Numbered from the stretch's first letter, positions 43,212 through 52,879 are shown. The stretch: DNA of 52,879 nt from Lachnospiraceae bacterium (GCA_024695605.1 JAILHW010000040.1:1-52879), one strand, 5' to 3'. Notes: generated by a model from the letters alone, not told the origin. Translations and numbers: made by a program.

Positions 43212-46200
43212 TTGGATAGATTTGAGTATGAAATAAGGGCGAAGGAGATCGTTTCCCTCTATAAACAAGGGGAATACGCCAAAGCAGTCAAGATCGTGGA
43301 TACCATCGATTGGAGAAGGGTCCAGGGTCTTACGATGCTTTACAGGGTCAGCGATATTTACAGGCATACCCGCAGATACGAGGAGAGCCGGGATATTCTG
43401 CTGATGGCCAATGAGATCAGCCCCAATACCAAGAGAGTGGTATATGCTCTCTGCGAGCTTTCGATCATTTTGGAGGATCCGGTTAAGGCGGTCGAATATT
43501 TCGAGCAGTACAAGCAGATCGCACCCCACGAGGTGGACCGCTTTATCCTCCAGTACAAGATCTACGAATCCCATGACGTGTCCCTTGAGGAGCGGATCGC
43601 GGTTTTGGAAAAATACAAGATGTACAACTACGACGATCCCGATCCGAAGTGGACCTATGAGCTGGCATATCTGTATCACCGCATCGGTCTGACCACCAGA
43701 TGCGTGGAGGAATGTGACGAACTGATCCTGTGGTTCGGTGACGGCGAGTATGTGTATAAGGCATTGGAGCTTAAGATGCTGCACGCACCCCTGACCCCTA
43801 CCCAGCAGGAAAAATACAATGCCCGTTTTCTGGAAAAACGGGAGGCCATCGCGCTTGCCGAGCAGGCCGGTATGGAAAACGGCATGGAAACGGATGTACA
43901 GACGCCGATGAACATCAGCGTGAAAAATGTGGCACCCACCAGAGCCAAGACCACCAGGATCCCTTCCCTTCGTATGGGCTGGAAGAACCGGGCAGCAGCC
44001 GCGCAGGTTGAAGAGGATGCGGATATCCGCATTGCGGATGAAAAGGATATGGCCAGATATCACAGAGGCTACAAAAAAGAACAGGAGCCTGCTGTGTATG
44101 AGGAGGAGGCCTACGAGGACGAGGCTGCTTACGGTGAAGATCAGGAGTATGAGCAGGAAGCCTATCCTGAAAATGAGGAAGCCTATGAGGAGGAAGCCTA
44201 CGAAGAGGAGGCTTATGAAGAAGAGGCTTACGACGAGGAGCCTTATGACGAGTCCGAGGAGTATGAGGACGAGGAGTACGAGGAAGAAGAATACGACGAG
44301 GACGAAGAAGACGAAGAGGAATATGAAGAGGAGTACGAGGCCGTAGAGGACGACTTCGAGGAGGAGCCCTACGACGAGGAAGCCTATGAAGAGGATGAGG
44401 AAGGCTTCGAAGAGGAAGAGGACTGGGAAGAGGAAGAAGAGCGTCCCGCCGCCGAGGATCCTGTAAAGCTTGCCGAGACCAAAGATCTTTCAAAGGCCAT
44501 CGGCGCCGTAGTGCTGCCTGAAGGCAGTCAGGCAAAGCCCGCAGAAGAAAAAGAAGCCGCACCGGCAGAGGATGATGATGAGGATATGCGCATCGTGACC
44601 CCGGATGTGGAGGATATCAAGGTCCGTACCATCGATGCCGGCAACCGTTTTGATACCATTAATTTAGAAGAAGAGACCAGTAAATATCTGGCAAAAGAGA
44701 TCGTAAAGCTGATGGAGGAGGATGACATGGAGGCTGCGGATGCGACCCGTGCCCTGCCCATGAATTCCATTTTCCATGACAGCATCGATTCCCTGCAGCC
44801 GCATGTGATCTCCAGAGCCATTGAAATGGCAGAGGAGATGAACAACGAACGGATCGCCAGACAGACCGGACAGATTCCGCAGTTCGGACAGGGAGATACG
44901 GTAGAGATCGAAGAGGTCTATTCCGAGGAAGAACCGGATCAGACCCCCGAAGCAAAGGATAGCGTAGATACAGGGGCGCCTGCAGAAGCAGCCGGGCAGA
45001 CAGCCGGGGCGCCTGAGCAGACAACTGAGATCTCAGCAGAGGAGTCCGCAGAAGAGCCTGCAGAGGAGCCTGCAGAGGAGCCGGTCTATACAGAGGATGA
45101 TTTTGTAGAGATCAATGATGACTTCGAAGAGATCTTCGAGGATGAGGAGGCATTCTATGATGAAGAGGATGCCGCAGATGAGCAGGATTTTGATGAGGAC
45201 GCACCCGTAGATGCGGATATGAGACAGATCACCGCCGATGAGGATATGACCGAGATCACGGCGGATGAGGATCTGACAGAGACGGATGCAGATGAGGAGC
45301 CATATTCCGAGGAGGATCCGGATGAGACCTTCGATCCCGCCATGCTCTTCGATGAAGAGGAATACGAAGAGGATGCGGACGAAGATGCGGATGAAGAGGA
45401 CGCCGAGGCCTTTGATGAGGAAGATCCTGAGGAGGCCATAGAGAGTGATCAGGAGCAGATAGAAAAGGCAGAGGCAGAGGCGGCAGCGCCAAGCGTACAG
45501 GAAGAGCCAAAGGCACAGGCCGATCAGATCGAGCCCATTGTCTTTTCCCAGAGTAAGCCCCTTCCCAAGGAGTTTATTGAGGCGGTTCAGATCGTAGCCA
45601 TGGAAGCTGCCAAGGAAGCGGCGGCAGCGGCAGCGGCGGCAGCAGCCTCCCAGGTAGCGGCAGCGGCAGCCTCCCAGGCAGCAGCGGCGGCAGCAACCCA
45701 GGTGGCACAGGCATCTCAGGTCCAGGCCGCACAGGTAGCCCGTCAGGCAGCGCAGGAAGCGGCAGCGGCTACGGCAGATGCCATGAAGGAGATGCAGCCC
45801 GTCATCGAAAAGACGGAGGCGCCTGCAAAGGCAGAGCCTGAAAAACCGCAGGAGACGGCGCCCGAAGAGCCTGAAAAGCCCATGGTGGAAAAACAGATCA
45901 CCGGACAGCTGAGCTTTCGGGATATCATTGCCGAGTGGGAGGATGTAAAGAAGGCGACCGAGCAGCAGCAGATCGAAGAGATCAAGCAGAAGGTGAAGGA
46001 GCAGAGCAGTCCGCTTCTGAATCATTACGATAACGCATCCGCCTTCGAGCAGGATGAGCTGGATACCATCTCTCCGATGATCGATGTCTTTGACGGGGCA
46101 GAGGAGCTGGAACAGGAAGCCAGGACCACTTTGCAGAAAAAGATGGAGCGCGTATCCGAGGAGGCAGAACAGCAGGAGGCCGGGGAGGATGTGATCCCCG

Positions 46201-47669
46201 AAAAGAGCCTGGAGCCTTCGGATGTGCAGGAGCCGGAAGCAGATGCAGAATCGGAGCCGGAGGCTGTCTTTGATGAGGAAGAAGAGCCCGGGGAGCCGGT
46301 AGAAAATACAGAAGAAGAGCCGGAGGAAGAGCCCGAAGAGCCGGCAGAAGAAACAAAAGAAGATACAGAAGAAGAAACAGAAGACGAGGCCGAAGCCGAA
46401 GCAGAGATGACAGGGGAGCAGACGGCTGATGAGAAGCCAGAGAAGAAGGCGGCATCATCCGGCAGCTTTAATACCGCCGAGATCAACGGACTGGAGGATA
46501 AGCTGGTATCGGCACTTGCAGGCCAGCACTATGATACCTCCAATCTGCAGGCAGAGATCCTGCACAGCATTCTGGATGAGGCAAAGGAGCAGGAGCCTGC
46601 ACCTCTAGCAACCAGTGCAGCCGAGGCCGTGGCAATGGCAAAGGCAGCCCAGCTGGCGGAGCAGGGCGCTGTTAAGAAGGCAGAACAGGAAGAAGATACC
46701 ACTACTCAAAAAGAAGCTGAGACGAAGGAGGCCTCTTTAGGGGAGACTTCCGAGCATAAGGAGATGGACGTAGATAAGCTCTATGCCCAGCTGATGGAGA
46801 AACAGGCAGCCGAGGCCGCGATGCAGGAGAAAGCCGGGGCCGAAGCGGAAGGAGCCGCGCCGGAAAGTGCAAAGAGCCAGAGCGCGGACGCATCCGAAGG
46901 AGAGGAGACAGAGGAAGCCAGAGTCCTGACCAAGGAGGAACGGGATCTGTTTTCCCATGTTGCCAACGGCAAGCAGATGCAGCAGAGACTGGCCCGCATC
47001 ATCGATCAGGCAAGTCTGGAGCCCCTGGCCTCCAATATCCGCGTTGTGGGTGAAAACGGTACCGATCCCGAGACAGTCGGCAGGGAGCTGGTTGCAGCCA
47101 TCGGTCTGTACGCGCCTTCCGTCAGTGAAAAATCCGCGGTGCTGACGGCAGAGGAGCTTTCCGGACAGAATATGGACAGCTTCCTTTCCCAGTACAATGA
47201 CGGATCGCTTGTGATCACAGAGGCAGGCTCCATGACGGCGGATACCGTCAGCAGACTGTTTGAAAAGGCAGGCAGCCTGAGCGGACTTTTGATCGTGCTC
47301 TGTGATACCGATGACAATATGCAAAGGCTGACAGAGGCCAATCCGAAGGTGGAGGAATATGCTTCGCAGAAGCTTGTCGTGGATGTACTCGATAACGACG
47401 GACTGGTATCCTTTGCCCAGGTTTATGCCAAGGAAAAGGAGTATTCCATTGACGAGATGGGCAAGCTGGCACTGTACAACCGCATTGAGGAGCGTCAGCG
47501 TCAGGACCATGCAGTGACCACCGCAGAGGTGCGGGGCATTGTGGATTCCGCCATCGAGAAGGTGGAGAAAAAGGGCATCGGACGCTTCGTGGACGTGCTT
47601 TTGGCAAAACGATATGACAAGGAAGACATGATCGTCCTGCGGGAAAAGGACTTCATGCTGGATAAGTAA
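43212..47669 (+). CDS. Giant acidic protein: TPR-like N-terminus, disordered middle, degenerate AAA+-like C-terminus
   Basis: 1485 residues from a TTG start with AGGAG about 9 bases upstream. Residues 1-220 look like helical TPR repeats (YRVSDIYRHTRRYEESRDIL, WTYELAYLYHRIGLTTRCVEE). About 300-420 is an extreme Glu/Asp/Tyr run of EEEAY units. About 470-1230 is Glu/Ala-rich and probably disordered, with an Ala-rich helix at about 790-860. The C-terminal 250 residues resemble a CbxX/SpoVK-type AAA+ domain, but the Walker A position reads GENGTDPET with no Lys and Walker B reads LVITEAG. The lid-like end is VTTAEVRGIVDSAIEKVEKK. No signal or membrane segment is seen. The function is unknown; a scaffold is possible. 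Confidence 0.8.
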   Translation: MDRFEYEIRAKEIVSLYKQGEYAKAVKIVDTIDWRRVQGLTMLYRVSDIYRHTRRYEESRDILLMANEISPNTKRVVYALCELSIILEDPVKAVEYFEQYKQIAPHEVDRFILQYKIYESHDVSLEERIAVLEKYKMYNYDDPDPKWTYELAYLYHRIGLTTRCVEECDELILWFGDGEYVYKALELKMLHAPLTPTQQEKYNARFLEKREAIALAEQAGMENGMETDVQTPMNISVKNVAPTRAKTTRIPSLRMGWKNRAAAAQVEEDADIRIADEKDMARYHRGYKKEQEPAVYEEEAYEDEAAYGEDQEYEQEAYPENEEAYEEEAYEEEAYEEEAYDEEPYDESEEYEDEEYEEEEYDEDEEDEEEYEEEYEAVEDDFEEEPYDEEAYEEDEEGFEEEEDWEEEEERPAAEDPVKLAETKDLSKAIGAVVLPEGSQAKPAEEKEAAPAEDDDEDMRIVTPDVEDIKVRTIDAGNRFDTINLEEETSKYLAKEIVKLMEEDDMEAADATRALPMNSIFHDSIDSLQPHVISRAIEMAEEMNNERIARQTGQIPQFGQGDTVEIEEVYSEEEPDQTPEAKDSVDTGAPAEAAGQTAGAPEQTTEISAEESAEEPAEEPAEEPVYTEDDFVEINDDFEEIFEDEEAFYDEEDAADEQDFDEDAPVDADMRQITADEDMTEITADEDLTETDADEEPYSEEDPDETFDPAMLFDEEEYEEDADEDADEEDAEAFDEEDPEEAIESDQEQIEKAEAEAAAPSVQEEPKAQADQIEPIVFSQSKPLPKEFIEAVQIVAMEAAKEAAAAAAAAAASQVAAAAASQAAAAAATQVAQASQVQAAQVARQAAQEAAAATADAMKEMQPVIEKTEAPAKAEPEKPQETAPEEPEKPMVEKQITGQLSFRDIIAEWEDVKKATEQQQIEEIKQKVKEQSSPLLNHYDNASAFEQDELDTISPMIDVFDGAEELEQEARTTLQKKMERVSEEAEQQEAGEDVIPEKSLEPSDVQEPEADAESEPEAVFDEEEEPGEPVENTEEEPEEEPEEPAEETKEDTEEETEDEAEAEAEMTGEQTADEKPEKKAASSGSFNTAEINGLEDKLVSALAGQHYDTSNLQAEILHSILDEAKEQEPAPLATSAAEAVAMAKAAQLAEQGAVKKAEQEEDTTTQKEAETKEASLGETSEHKEMDVDKLYAQLMEKQAAEAAMQEKAGAEAEGAAPESAKSQSADASEGEETEEARVLTKEERDLFSHVANGKQMQQRLARIIDQASLEPLASNIRVVGENGTDPETVGRELVAAIGLYAPSVSEKSAVLTAEELSGQNMDSFLSQYNDGSLVITEAGSMTADTVSRLFEKAGSLSGLLIVLCDTDDNMQRLTEANPKVEEYASQKLVVDVLDNDGLVSFAQVYAKEKEYSIDEMGKLALYNRIEERQRQDHAVTTAEVRGIVDSAIEKVEKKGIGRFVDVLLAKRYDKEDMIVLREKDFMLDK

Positions 47670-47723
47670 CACAGCCTGTGGGGGCAGGCAAAAACGAAAC
47701 AGGGAGAAGAAAGGGGTACAAAC

Positions 47724-49649
47724 ATGGCAGCAAAAAAACAGACCAATCCCATTTTTTTAACAGATGACGACCAGTATCTGTTCGCACAGGGAACCCATTA
47801 TGAGATCTACGAAAAAATGGGCGCTCACGAGACCACGGTGGATGGAAAAAAGGGCGTTTACTTTGCGGTATGGGCACCGAATGCGGAATATGTGAATGTC
47901 GTGGGCGACTTCAACAACTGGGATATCTACAAGGACAATATGCAGCGTCTCGGAGGCGGGCAGATGTTTGCCCTGTTCATTCCCGGCGTGAAAAAGGGCG
48001 ATCTGTACAAATTCGTGATCACCACCAAGGATAACCGCAAGATCTACAAGGCAGATCCCTTTGCCAACAGCGCACAGCTTCGGCCGGAGACGGCTTCCGT
48101 TGTGACGGATCTGAACAGCTTTAAGTGGAGCGATGAAGCCTGGCAGAGCGCCAAGGCGGATAAGGATCTTCTGAAATCTCCCATGGCGATCTATGAGTGC
48201 CACATCGGATCCTGGAAAAAGCATCCGGTAAGCGATCCCAAATCCGAGGATAAGGGCTTTTACAGCTACCGGGAGTTTGCGGACAGCTTTGTGGAATACT
48301 GCAAGGATATGAAATATACCCATGTGGAGCTGATGGGCATTGCGGAGCACCCCTTTGACGGATCCTGGGGCTATCAGGTGACCGGCTACTATGCACCTAC
48401 CTCCCGCTACGGCGAGCCGGAGGACTTTATGTATCTGGTCAATACCCTGCACCGGGCAGGGATCGGCGTGATCCTGGACTGGGTTCCGGCGCATTTCCCC
48501 AAGGATGAATTCGGTCTTGCCATGTTTGACGGCACGCCTTTGTTTGAGTATGCAGACCCGAGAAAGGGCGAGCATCCGGACTGGGGCACCAAGGTATTTG
48601 ATTTTGAGAAAAATGAAGTTAAGGACTTTCTGATCGCCAATGCCATGTACTGGCTGAAGAAGTTCCACATCGACGGACTGCGCGTGGATGCGGTTGCCTC
48701 CATGCTGTATCTGGATTACGGCCGCAGGAACGGCGAGTGGGTACAGAACAAATACGGCAATAACAAGAATCTCGAAGCCATTGAATTTTTCAGACATTTA
48801 AATTCCATCGTCAAAAACGAGTGCCCCGGCTGCATGATGATCGCCGAGGAATCCACGGCCTGGCCGCTGGTAACCGGAGATCCCAAGGAAGGGGGCCTGG
48901 GCTTTACCTTCAAGTGGAACATGGGATGGATGCATGATTTCTGTGCCTATATGAAGCTGGATCCCATCCTTCGAAAGGGCGCCCATTACAACCTGACCTT
49001 TGCCATGAGCTATAATGAGTCGGAAAACTACATCCTTCCGATCTCCCATGACGAGGTGGTGCATCTGAAATGCTCCATGCTGAATAAGATGCCGGGCTTT
49101 TATGTTGATAAATTTGCCAATCTTCGCGTCGGCTATACCTATATGTTCACCCATTGCGGCAAGAAGCTTCTGTTCATGGGACAGGATTTCGGCCAGGACT
49201 GCGAATGGTCCGAGGAGCGGGAGCTGGAGTGGCATTATCTGGCGGATGAGGAACACGGAAGTCTGCATCATTATATGTCAGAGCTGCTTGCGGTGTATAA
49301 CAAATATCCGGCGCTTTATGAGAACGATAACAACTGGAAAAGCTTTGAATGGATCAATCCGGATGACAAGGATAACAGCATTTACAGCTACATCCGAAAA
49401 TCCGCCAACGGCAAGAACAATCTGCTCATCGTATTAAATATGACCCCGATGGAGAGAAAGAGCTATCGCGTAGGCGTTCCGAAAAAGAAAAAATACAAGC
49501 TCTTACTCAACAGTGATGAAAGAGAGTTCGGCGGAACCGGTATGAAGGTTGCCAAGGAAGTATCCGCGAAGGCAGAGGACTGCCACGGCTGGGACAATTC
49601 CATCCTCGTGGATCTGGCACCGTACGCCGCACATATCTATGTGTATTAA
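47724..49649 (+). CDS. glgB: 1,4-alpha-glucan branching enzyme
   Basis: 641 residues. The N-terminal CBM48 domain has YFAVWAPNAEYVNVVGDFNNWD. The GH13 barrel has DWVPAHFPKDEFGLAMFDGTPL, the nucleophile region IDGLRVDAVASMLYLDYGR, the acid/base in MMIAEESTAWP and the stabiliser in LPISHDEVVHLK. The C-terminal beta domain follows. It makes alpha-1,6 branches in glycogen. GAAAGGGG lies before the ATG. No other glg gene is near, so it stands apart from a glycogen operon. Confidence 0.97.
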   Translation: MAAKKQTNPIFLTDDDQYLFAQGTHYEIYEKMGAHETTVDGKKGVYFAVWAPNAEYVNVVGDFNNWDIYKDNMQRLGGGQMFALFIPGVKKGDLYKFVITTKDNRKIYKADPFANSAQLRPETASVVTDLNSFKWSDEAWQSAKADKDLLKSPMAIYECHIGSWKKHPVSDPKSEDKGFYSYREFADSFVEYCKDMKYTHVELMGIAEHPFDGSWGYQVTGYYAPTSRYGEPEDFMYLVNTLHRAGIGVILDWVPAHFPKDEFGLAMFDGTPLFEYADPRKGEHPDWGTKVFDFEKNEVKDFLIANAMYWLKKFHIDGLRVDAVASMLYLDYGRRNGEWVQNKYGNNKNLEAIEFFRHLNSIVKNECPGCMMIAEESTAWPLVTGDPKEGGLGFTFKWNMGWMHDFCAYMKLDPILRKGAHYNLTFAMSYNESENYILPISHDEVVHLKCSMLNKMPGFYVDKFANLRVGYTYMFTHCGKKLLFMGQDFGQDCEWSEERELEWHYLADEEHGSLHHYMSELLAVYNKYPALYENDNNWKSFEWINPDDKDNSIYSYIRKSANGKNNLLIVLNMTPMERKSYRVGVPKKKKYKLLLNSDEREFGGTGMKVAKEVSAKAEDCHGWDNSILVDLAPYAAHIYVY

Positions 49650-49712
49650 AGGACTGACAGGATCCCGAAGATACCAGGGGATCTGATGATAGATAACAGG
49701 AGGAGAATGAAA

Positions 49713-52700
49713 ATGTATCGCAAGGTGGAAACCAACCTGAATTTTGTGGAAAGGGAAAAAGAGACCGAGAAGTTCTGGTCGGACAACAGGATCTTCGAAA
49801 AGAGTATGGAGATCCGCAAGGACGGCCCGACCTATACCTTTTATGACGGCCCGCCGACCGCAAACGGCAAGCCGCATATCGGACATGTGCTGACCCGTGT
49901 CATCAAGGATATGATCCCCAGATACCGCACCATGAAGGGCTATTTTGTACCCCGTAAGGCCGGCTGGGATACCCACGGACTGCCTGTAGAGCTGGGCGTG
50001 GAAAAGATGCTTGGGATCGACGGGAAGGAACAGATCGAGGAGTACGGCCTGGATCCCTTCATCCAGAAATGCAAGGAGAGCGTCTGGGAATACAAGGGCA
50101 TGTGGGAGGACTTTTCCAAGACCGTCGGTTTCTGGGCGGATATGGATGACCCTTACGTTACCTATCACGATGATTTCATCGAGTCCGAATGGTGGGCACT
50201 CAAGGAGATCTGGAAGAAAAAGCTGCTGTATAAGGGCTTTAAGATCGTTCCCTATTGCCCCCGCTGCGGTACCCCCCTGTCCTCTCACGAGGTGGCACAG
50301 GGGTATAAGGCGGTAAAGGAGCGTTCCGCAACGGTACGCTTTAAGATCAAGGGCGAGGATGCTTATTTTCTGGCATGGACCACGACGCCCTGGACCCTTC
50401 CCTCCAACGTGGCACTCTGCGTAAACCCTGAGGAGACCTATGCAAAGGTAAAGGCAGCTGACGGCTATACCTATATCATGGCCGAGGCCCTTTTGGATAC
50501 CGTTTTGGCAAAGATCGCAGATCAGGCAGAGGAAGGAAAGAAGCCCTATGAGATCTTAGAGACCTATGTGGGCAAGGATCTTGAGAAAAAAGAATACGAG
50601 CCCCTTTTTGCCTGCGCGGGCGAGGCGGCCAAGAAGCAGCATAAGCAGGGACATTTCGTAACCTGTGACAGCTACGTCACCCTGACAGACGGTACCGGTA
50701 TCGTACATATCGCACCGGCCTTCGGTGAGGACGATGCCAGAGTGGGACGCACCTACGATCTTCCCTTCGTTCAGTTTGTAAACGAAAAGGGCGAGATGAC
50801 CGAAGAGACCGACTATGCGGGCCTCTTTGTCAAGGATGCAGACAAGCCCATCCTGATCGATCTGGAAAAAGAGGGTAAGCTCTTTGATGCACCGAAATTC
50901 GAGCATGACTATCCCTTCTGCTGGAGATGCGACACGCCGCTGATCTACTATGCAAGGGAGTCGTGGTTTATCAAGATGACAGAGGTCAGGGATGACCTGG
51001 TAAAGAATAACAAGACCGTAAACTGGATCCCCCCTTCCATCGGAGAGGGACGCTTCGGCAACTGGCTGGAGAACATCCAGGACTGGGGCATCTCCAGAAA
51101 CCGCTACTGGGGAACTCCGCTGAATATCTGGCAGTGTCCGGATTGCGGGCAGATGGACTGCATCGGCTCAAGAGAAGAGCTGGCAGAAAAGAGCGGCAGG
51201 GAGGATGCACAAAAGATCGAGCTGCACCGTCCGTACATCGACGAGGTAACCATTCCCTGTCCGAAGTGCGGCAAGCCCATGAAGCGTGTGCCTGAGGTGA
51301 TCGACTGCTGGTTTGATTCCGGTGCGATGCCCTTTGCACAGCATCACTATCCCTTTGAAAACAAGGAGCTGTTTGAGCAGCAGTTCCCGGCAGCCTTTAT
51401 TTCCGAGGCTGTGGATCAGACCAGAGGATGGTTCTACTCCCTGATGGCAGAATCCACACTGCTCTTTAACAAATCACCCTATGAGAATGTTATTGTACTG
51501 GGACTGGTACTGGATGAAAACGGACAGAAGATGTCCAAGTCCAAGGGCAATGCGGTAGATCCCTTCGAAGCCCTGGCAACCTTCGGCGCCGATGCGATCC
51601 GCTGGTATTTCTACATCAATTCCGCACCCTGGCTGCCCAACCGTTTCCACGGAAAGGCTGTACAGGAGGGACAGAGAAAGTTCATGGGAACCCTTTGGAA
51701 CACCTATGCCTTCTTCGTACTCTATGCCAATATCGACGGCTTTGATGCAACCAAATACAGCCTGGAGCCGGACAAGCTTCCGGTGATGGATAAGTGGATC
51801 CTGTCCCGTCTGAATACCGTGATCGGTGATGTGGATCAGAACCTTGAAAACTACAGGATCCCCGAAGCAGCCAGAGCCATGGATGACTTCGTGGACGAGC
51901 TTTCCAACTGGTATGTCAGATCCTGCCGCGAGCGTTTCTGGGCAAAGGGCATGGAGCAGGATAAGATCAACGCCTATATGACCCTTTATACCTGCCTTGT
52001 CAATCTGGCAAAAACTGCAGCACCCATGATCCCCTTCATGGCAGACGATATCTACAGAAACCTGGTTTGCTCCATCGATCCTGCCGCTCCGGAAAGCGTG
52101 CATCTGTGTGACTTCCCGAAGGTGGATACGAGCCTGATCGATAAGGATCTGGAGGTCAATATGGACGAGGTCAGAAAGCTTGTGACCATCGGCCATGCAG
52201 CCAGAGAGGAAGCCAGGATCAAAAACCGTCAGCCCATCGCGGATATGTATTATCAGGCGGCCAAGGAGCTGCACGGCTACTTTGCCGATATCCTGGCAGG
52301 AGAGCTGAATGTCAAGAAGGTAACCTTTACACAGGATACAAGTGCCTTTACGGGTTATACCTTCAAGCCGCTTTTAAAGACCTTAGGTCCCAGGTACGGC
52401 AAGCAGATCGGCGCCATCAAGTCGTATCTGGCGGATGTGGATGGAAATGAAGCCATGGCCAGACTGAATGCCGGTCAGAACCTGGAGTTTGAGGCGGACG
52501 GCGTTGCCGTATCCCTGGCCAAAGAGGATCTTTTGATCGAAACGGCCCAGAAGGGCAACTACGTATCCAAATCCGATAACGGCATGACCGTGATCCTGGA
52601 TACAAACCTGAGCGAAGAGCTCATCGAGGAAGGATATGCAGCCGAGTTCATCAGCAAGGTTCAGAACATGCGAAAGGATTCCGGCTTTGAGGTGATGGAT

Positions 52701-52877
52701 CATATCCGCATCGGTATCAGGGGCAATGACAGGATCGCAGCGATCGTGGAAAAGAACAAAGCTCTGATGACAGAAAAGCTGTTGGCCGATGAGATCACAA
52801 AGGATGCCTCCTTTGCCAATGAAAAAGAGTGGAAGGTCAATGATGAGACCGTGACCATCAGCGTGGAAAGAGTATAA
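49713..52877 (+). CDS. ileS: Isoleucine--tRNA ligase, long (IleS2-type) form
   Basis: 1054 residues, complete to the TAA two bases from the window end. The class I signatures are PPTANGKPHIGHVLTR near residue 50 and KMSKSKGNAVDPFEALATFG. The editing domain has AWTTTPWTLPSNVALCVNP. The length and the sequence around the signatures fit the eukaryote-like IleS2 branch. The ATG at 49713 has AGGAGG 9 bases upstream; in-frame ATGs at 49686 and 49707 are too close to or ahead of that site. No T-box leader is present in the 60 bases after glgB. Confidence 0.97.
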   Translation: MYRKVETNLNFVEREKETEKFWSDNRIFEKSMEIRKDGPTYTFYDGPPTANGKPHIGHVLTRVIKDMIPRYRTMKGYFVPRKAGWDTHGLPVELGVEKMLGIDGKEQIEEYGLDPFIQKCKESVWEYKGMWEDFSKTVGFWADMDDPYVTYHDDFIESEWWALKEIWKKKLLYKGFKIVPYCPRCGTPLSSHEVAQGYKAVKERSATVRFKIKGEDAYFLAWTTTPWTLPSNVALCVNPEETYAKVKAADGYTYIMAEALLDTVLAKIADQAEEGKKPYEILETYVGKDLEKKEYEPLFACAGEAAKKQHKQGHFVTCDSYVTLTDGTGIVHIAPAFGEDDARVGRTYDLPFVQFVNEKGEMTEETDYAGLFVKDADKPILIDLEKEGKLFDAPKFEHDYPFCWRCDTPLIYYARESWFIKMTEVRDDLVKNNKTVNWIPPSIGEGRFGNWLENIQDWGISRNRYWGTPLNIWQCPDCGQMDCIGSREELAEKSGREDAQKIELHRPYIDEVTIPCPKCGKPMKRVPEVIDCWFDSGAMPFAQHHYPFENKELFEQQFPAAFISEAVDQTRGWFYSLMAESTLLFNKSPYENVIVLGLVLDENGQKMSKSKGNAVDPFEALATFGADAIRWYFYINSAPWLPNRFHGKAVQEGQRKFMGTLWNTYAFFVLYANIDGFDATKYSLEPDKLPVMDKWILSRLNTVIGDVDQNLENYRIPEAARAMDDFVDELSNWYVRSCRERFWAKGMEQDKINAYMTLYTCLVNLAKTAAPMIPFMADDIYRNLVCSIDPAAPESVHLCDFPKVDTSLIDKDLEVNMDEVRKLVTIGHAAREEARIKNRQPIADMYYQAAKELHGYFADILAGELNVKKVTFTQDTSAFTGYTFKPLLKTLGPRYGKQIGAIKSYLADVDGNEAMARLNAGQNLEFEADGVAVSLAKEDLLIETAQKGNYVSKSDNGMTVILDTNLSEELIEEGYAAEFISKVQNMRKDSGFEVMDHIRIGIRGNDRIAAIVEKNKALMTEKLLADEITKDASFANEKEWKVNDETVTISVERV

Positions 52878-52879
52878 AA

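Noticed and set aside
45033-46025. 330-residue minus-strand open frame inside the giant acidic gene
   Set aside because: It is the antisense image of the repetitive Glu/Ala codons and gives an implausible Leu/Arg/Cys-rich protein. The plus frame has a promoter, a ribosome site and domain structure.
49650-49712. T-box leader before ileS, or before serS at 4865-4923
   Set aside because: Both gaps are about 60 bases and contain no T-box consensus or antiterminator, so there is no room for one.

Overview
The window is the chromosomal replication-origin region of a low-to-mid GC Gram-positive bacterium, most likely a member of the Lachnospiraceae (Clostridia). The reasons are the core order gyrA-gyrB-recF-yaaA-dnaN-dnaA / oriC / rpmH-rnpA-yidD-yidC-jag-mnmE-mnmG-rsmG, Firmicutes-type parS sites, and several families known mainly from Clostridia (DUF3881, DUF4446, DUF1700 with DUF4097, PadR). 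oriC lies at about 22.2-22.6 kb. Genes left of it run almost entirely on the minus strand and genes right of it almost entirely on the plus strand, so nearly all are transcribed away from the origin.

Left arm, from the left edge to oriC. A truncated LTA-synthase-like sulfatase is followed by a dense array of GC-rich palindromes and a tRNA-Arg(CCT) with its own promoter and terminator. Next come a DUF3881 protein, a family 2 glycosyltransferase, serS, a DUF4446 membrane protein with an acidic tail, parB, parA and a lipoprotein. A short mixed-strand interval follows: a rhomboid protease, a small unknown protein, a membrane-anchored PEBP protein, a non-coding stretch with two perfect parS sites and a long inverted repeat, an AT-rich 471-residue orphan gene, and an sn-glycerol-1-phosphate dehydrogenase-like gene. 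A bidirectional terminator separates these from the gyrA-gyrB-recF-yaaA-dnaN-dnaA block.

Right arm. The rpmH-to-rsmG block makes ribosomal protein L34, the RNase P protein, the membrane-protein insertion machinery, and tRNA and rRNA modification enzymes. It is followed by a small DAK2/FakA-tail-like protein and a convergent cation/proton antiporter. Two DUF1700-DUF4097 envelope modules follow, one with an HD-GYP protein and one with a PadR regulator whose promoter carries 15-bp repeats. Then come tRNA-Lys(CTT), an EAL phosphodiesterase with a degenerate GGDEF domain, a divergent PAP2 protein, rsmA, a TatD nuclease, a D-lactate-dehydrogenase-like enzyme, a 1485-residue acidic protein with a TPR-like start and a degenerate AAA+-like end, glgB, and a long IleS.

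Most of the window is conserved housekeeping sequence. The most unusual parts are the palindrome array beside tRNA-Arg, the orphan gene beside parS, the giant acidic protein, the paired DUF1700/DUF4097 modules with a repeat-bearing regulator promoter, and the placement of parAB-DUF4446-serS on the dnaA side of oriC. All functional calls come from reading the sequence and recalled family motifs; no database search was run.
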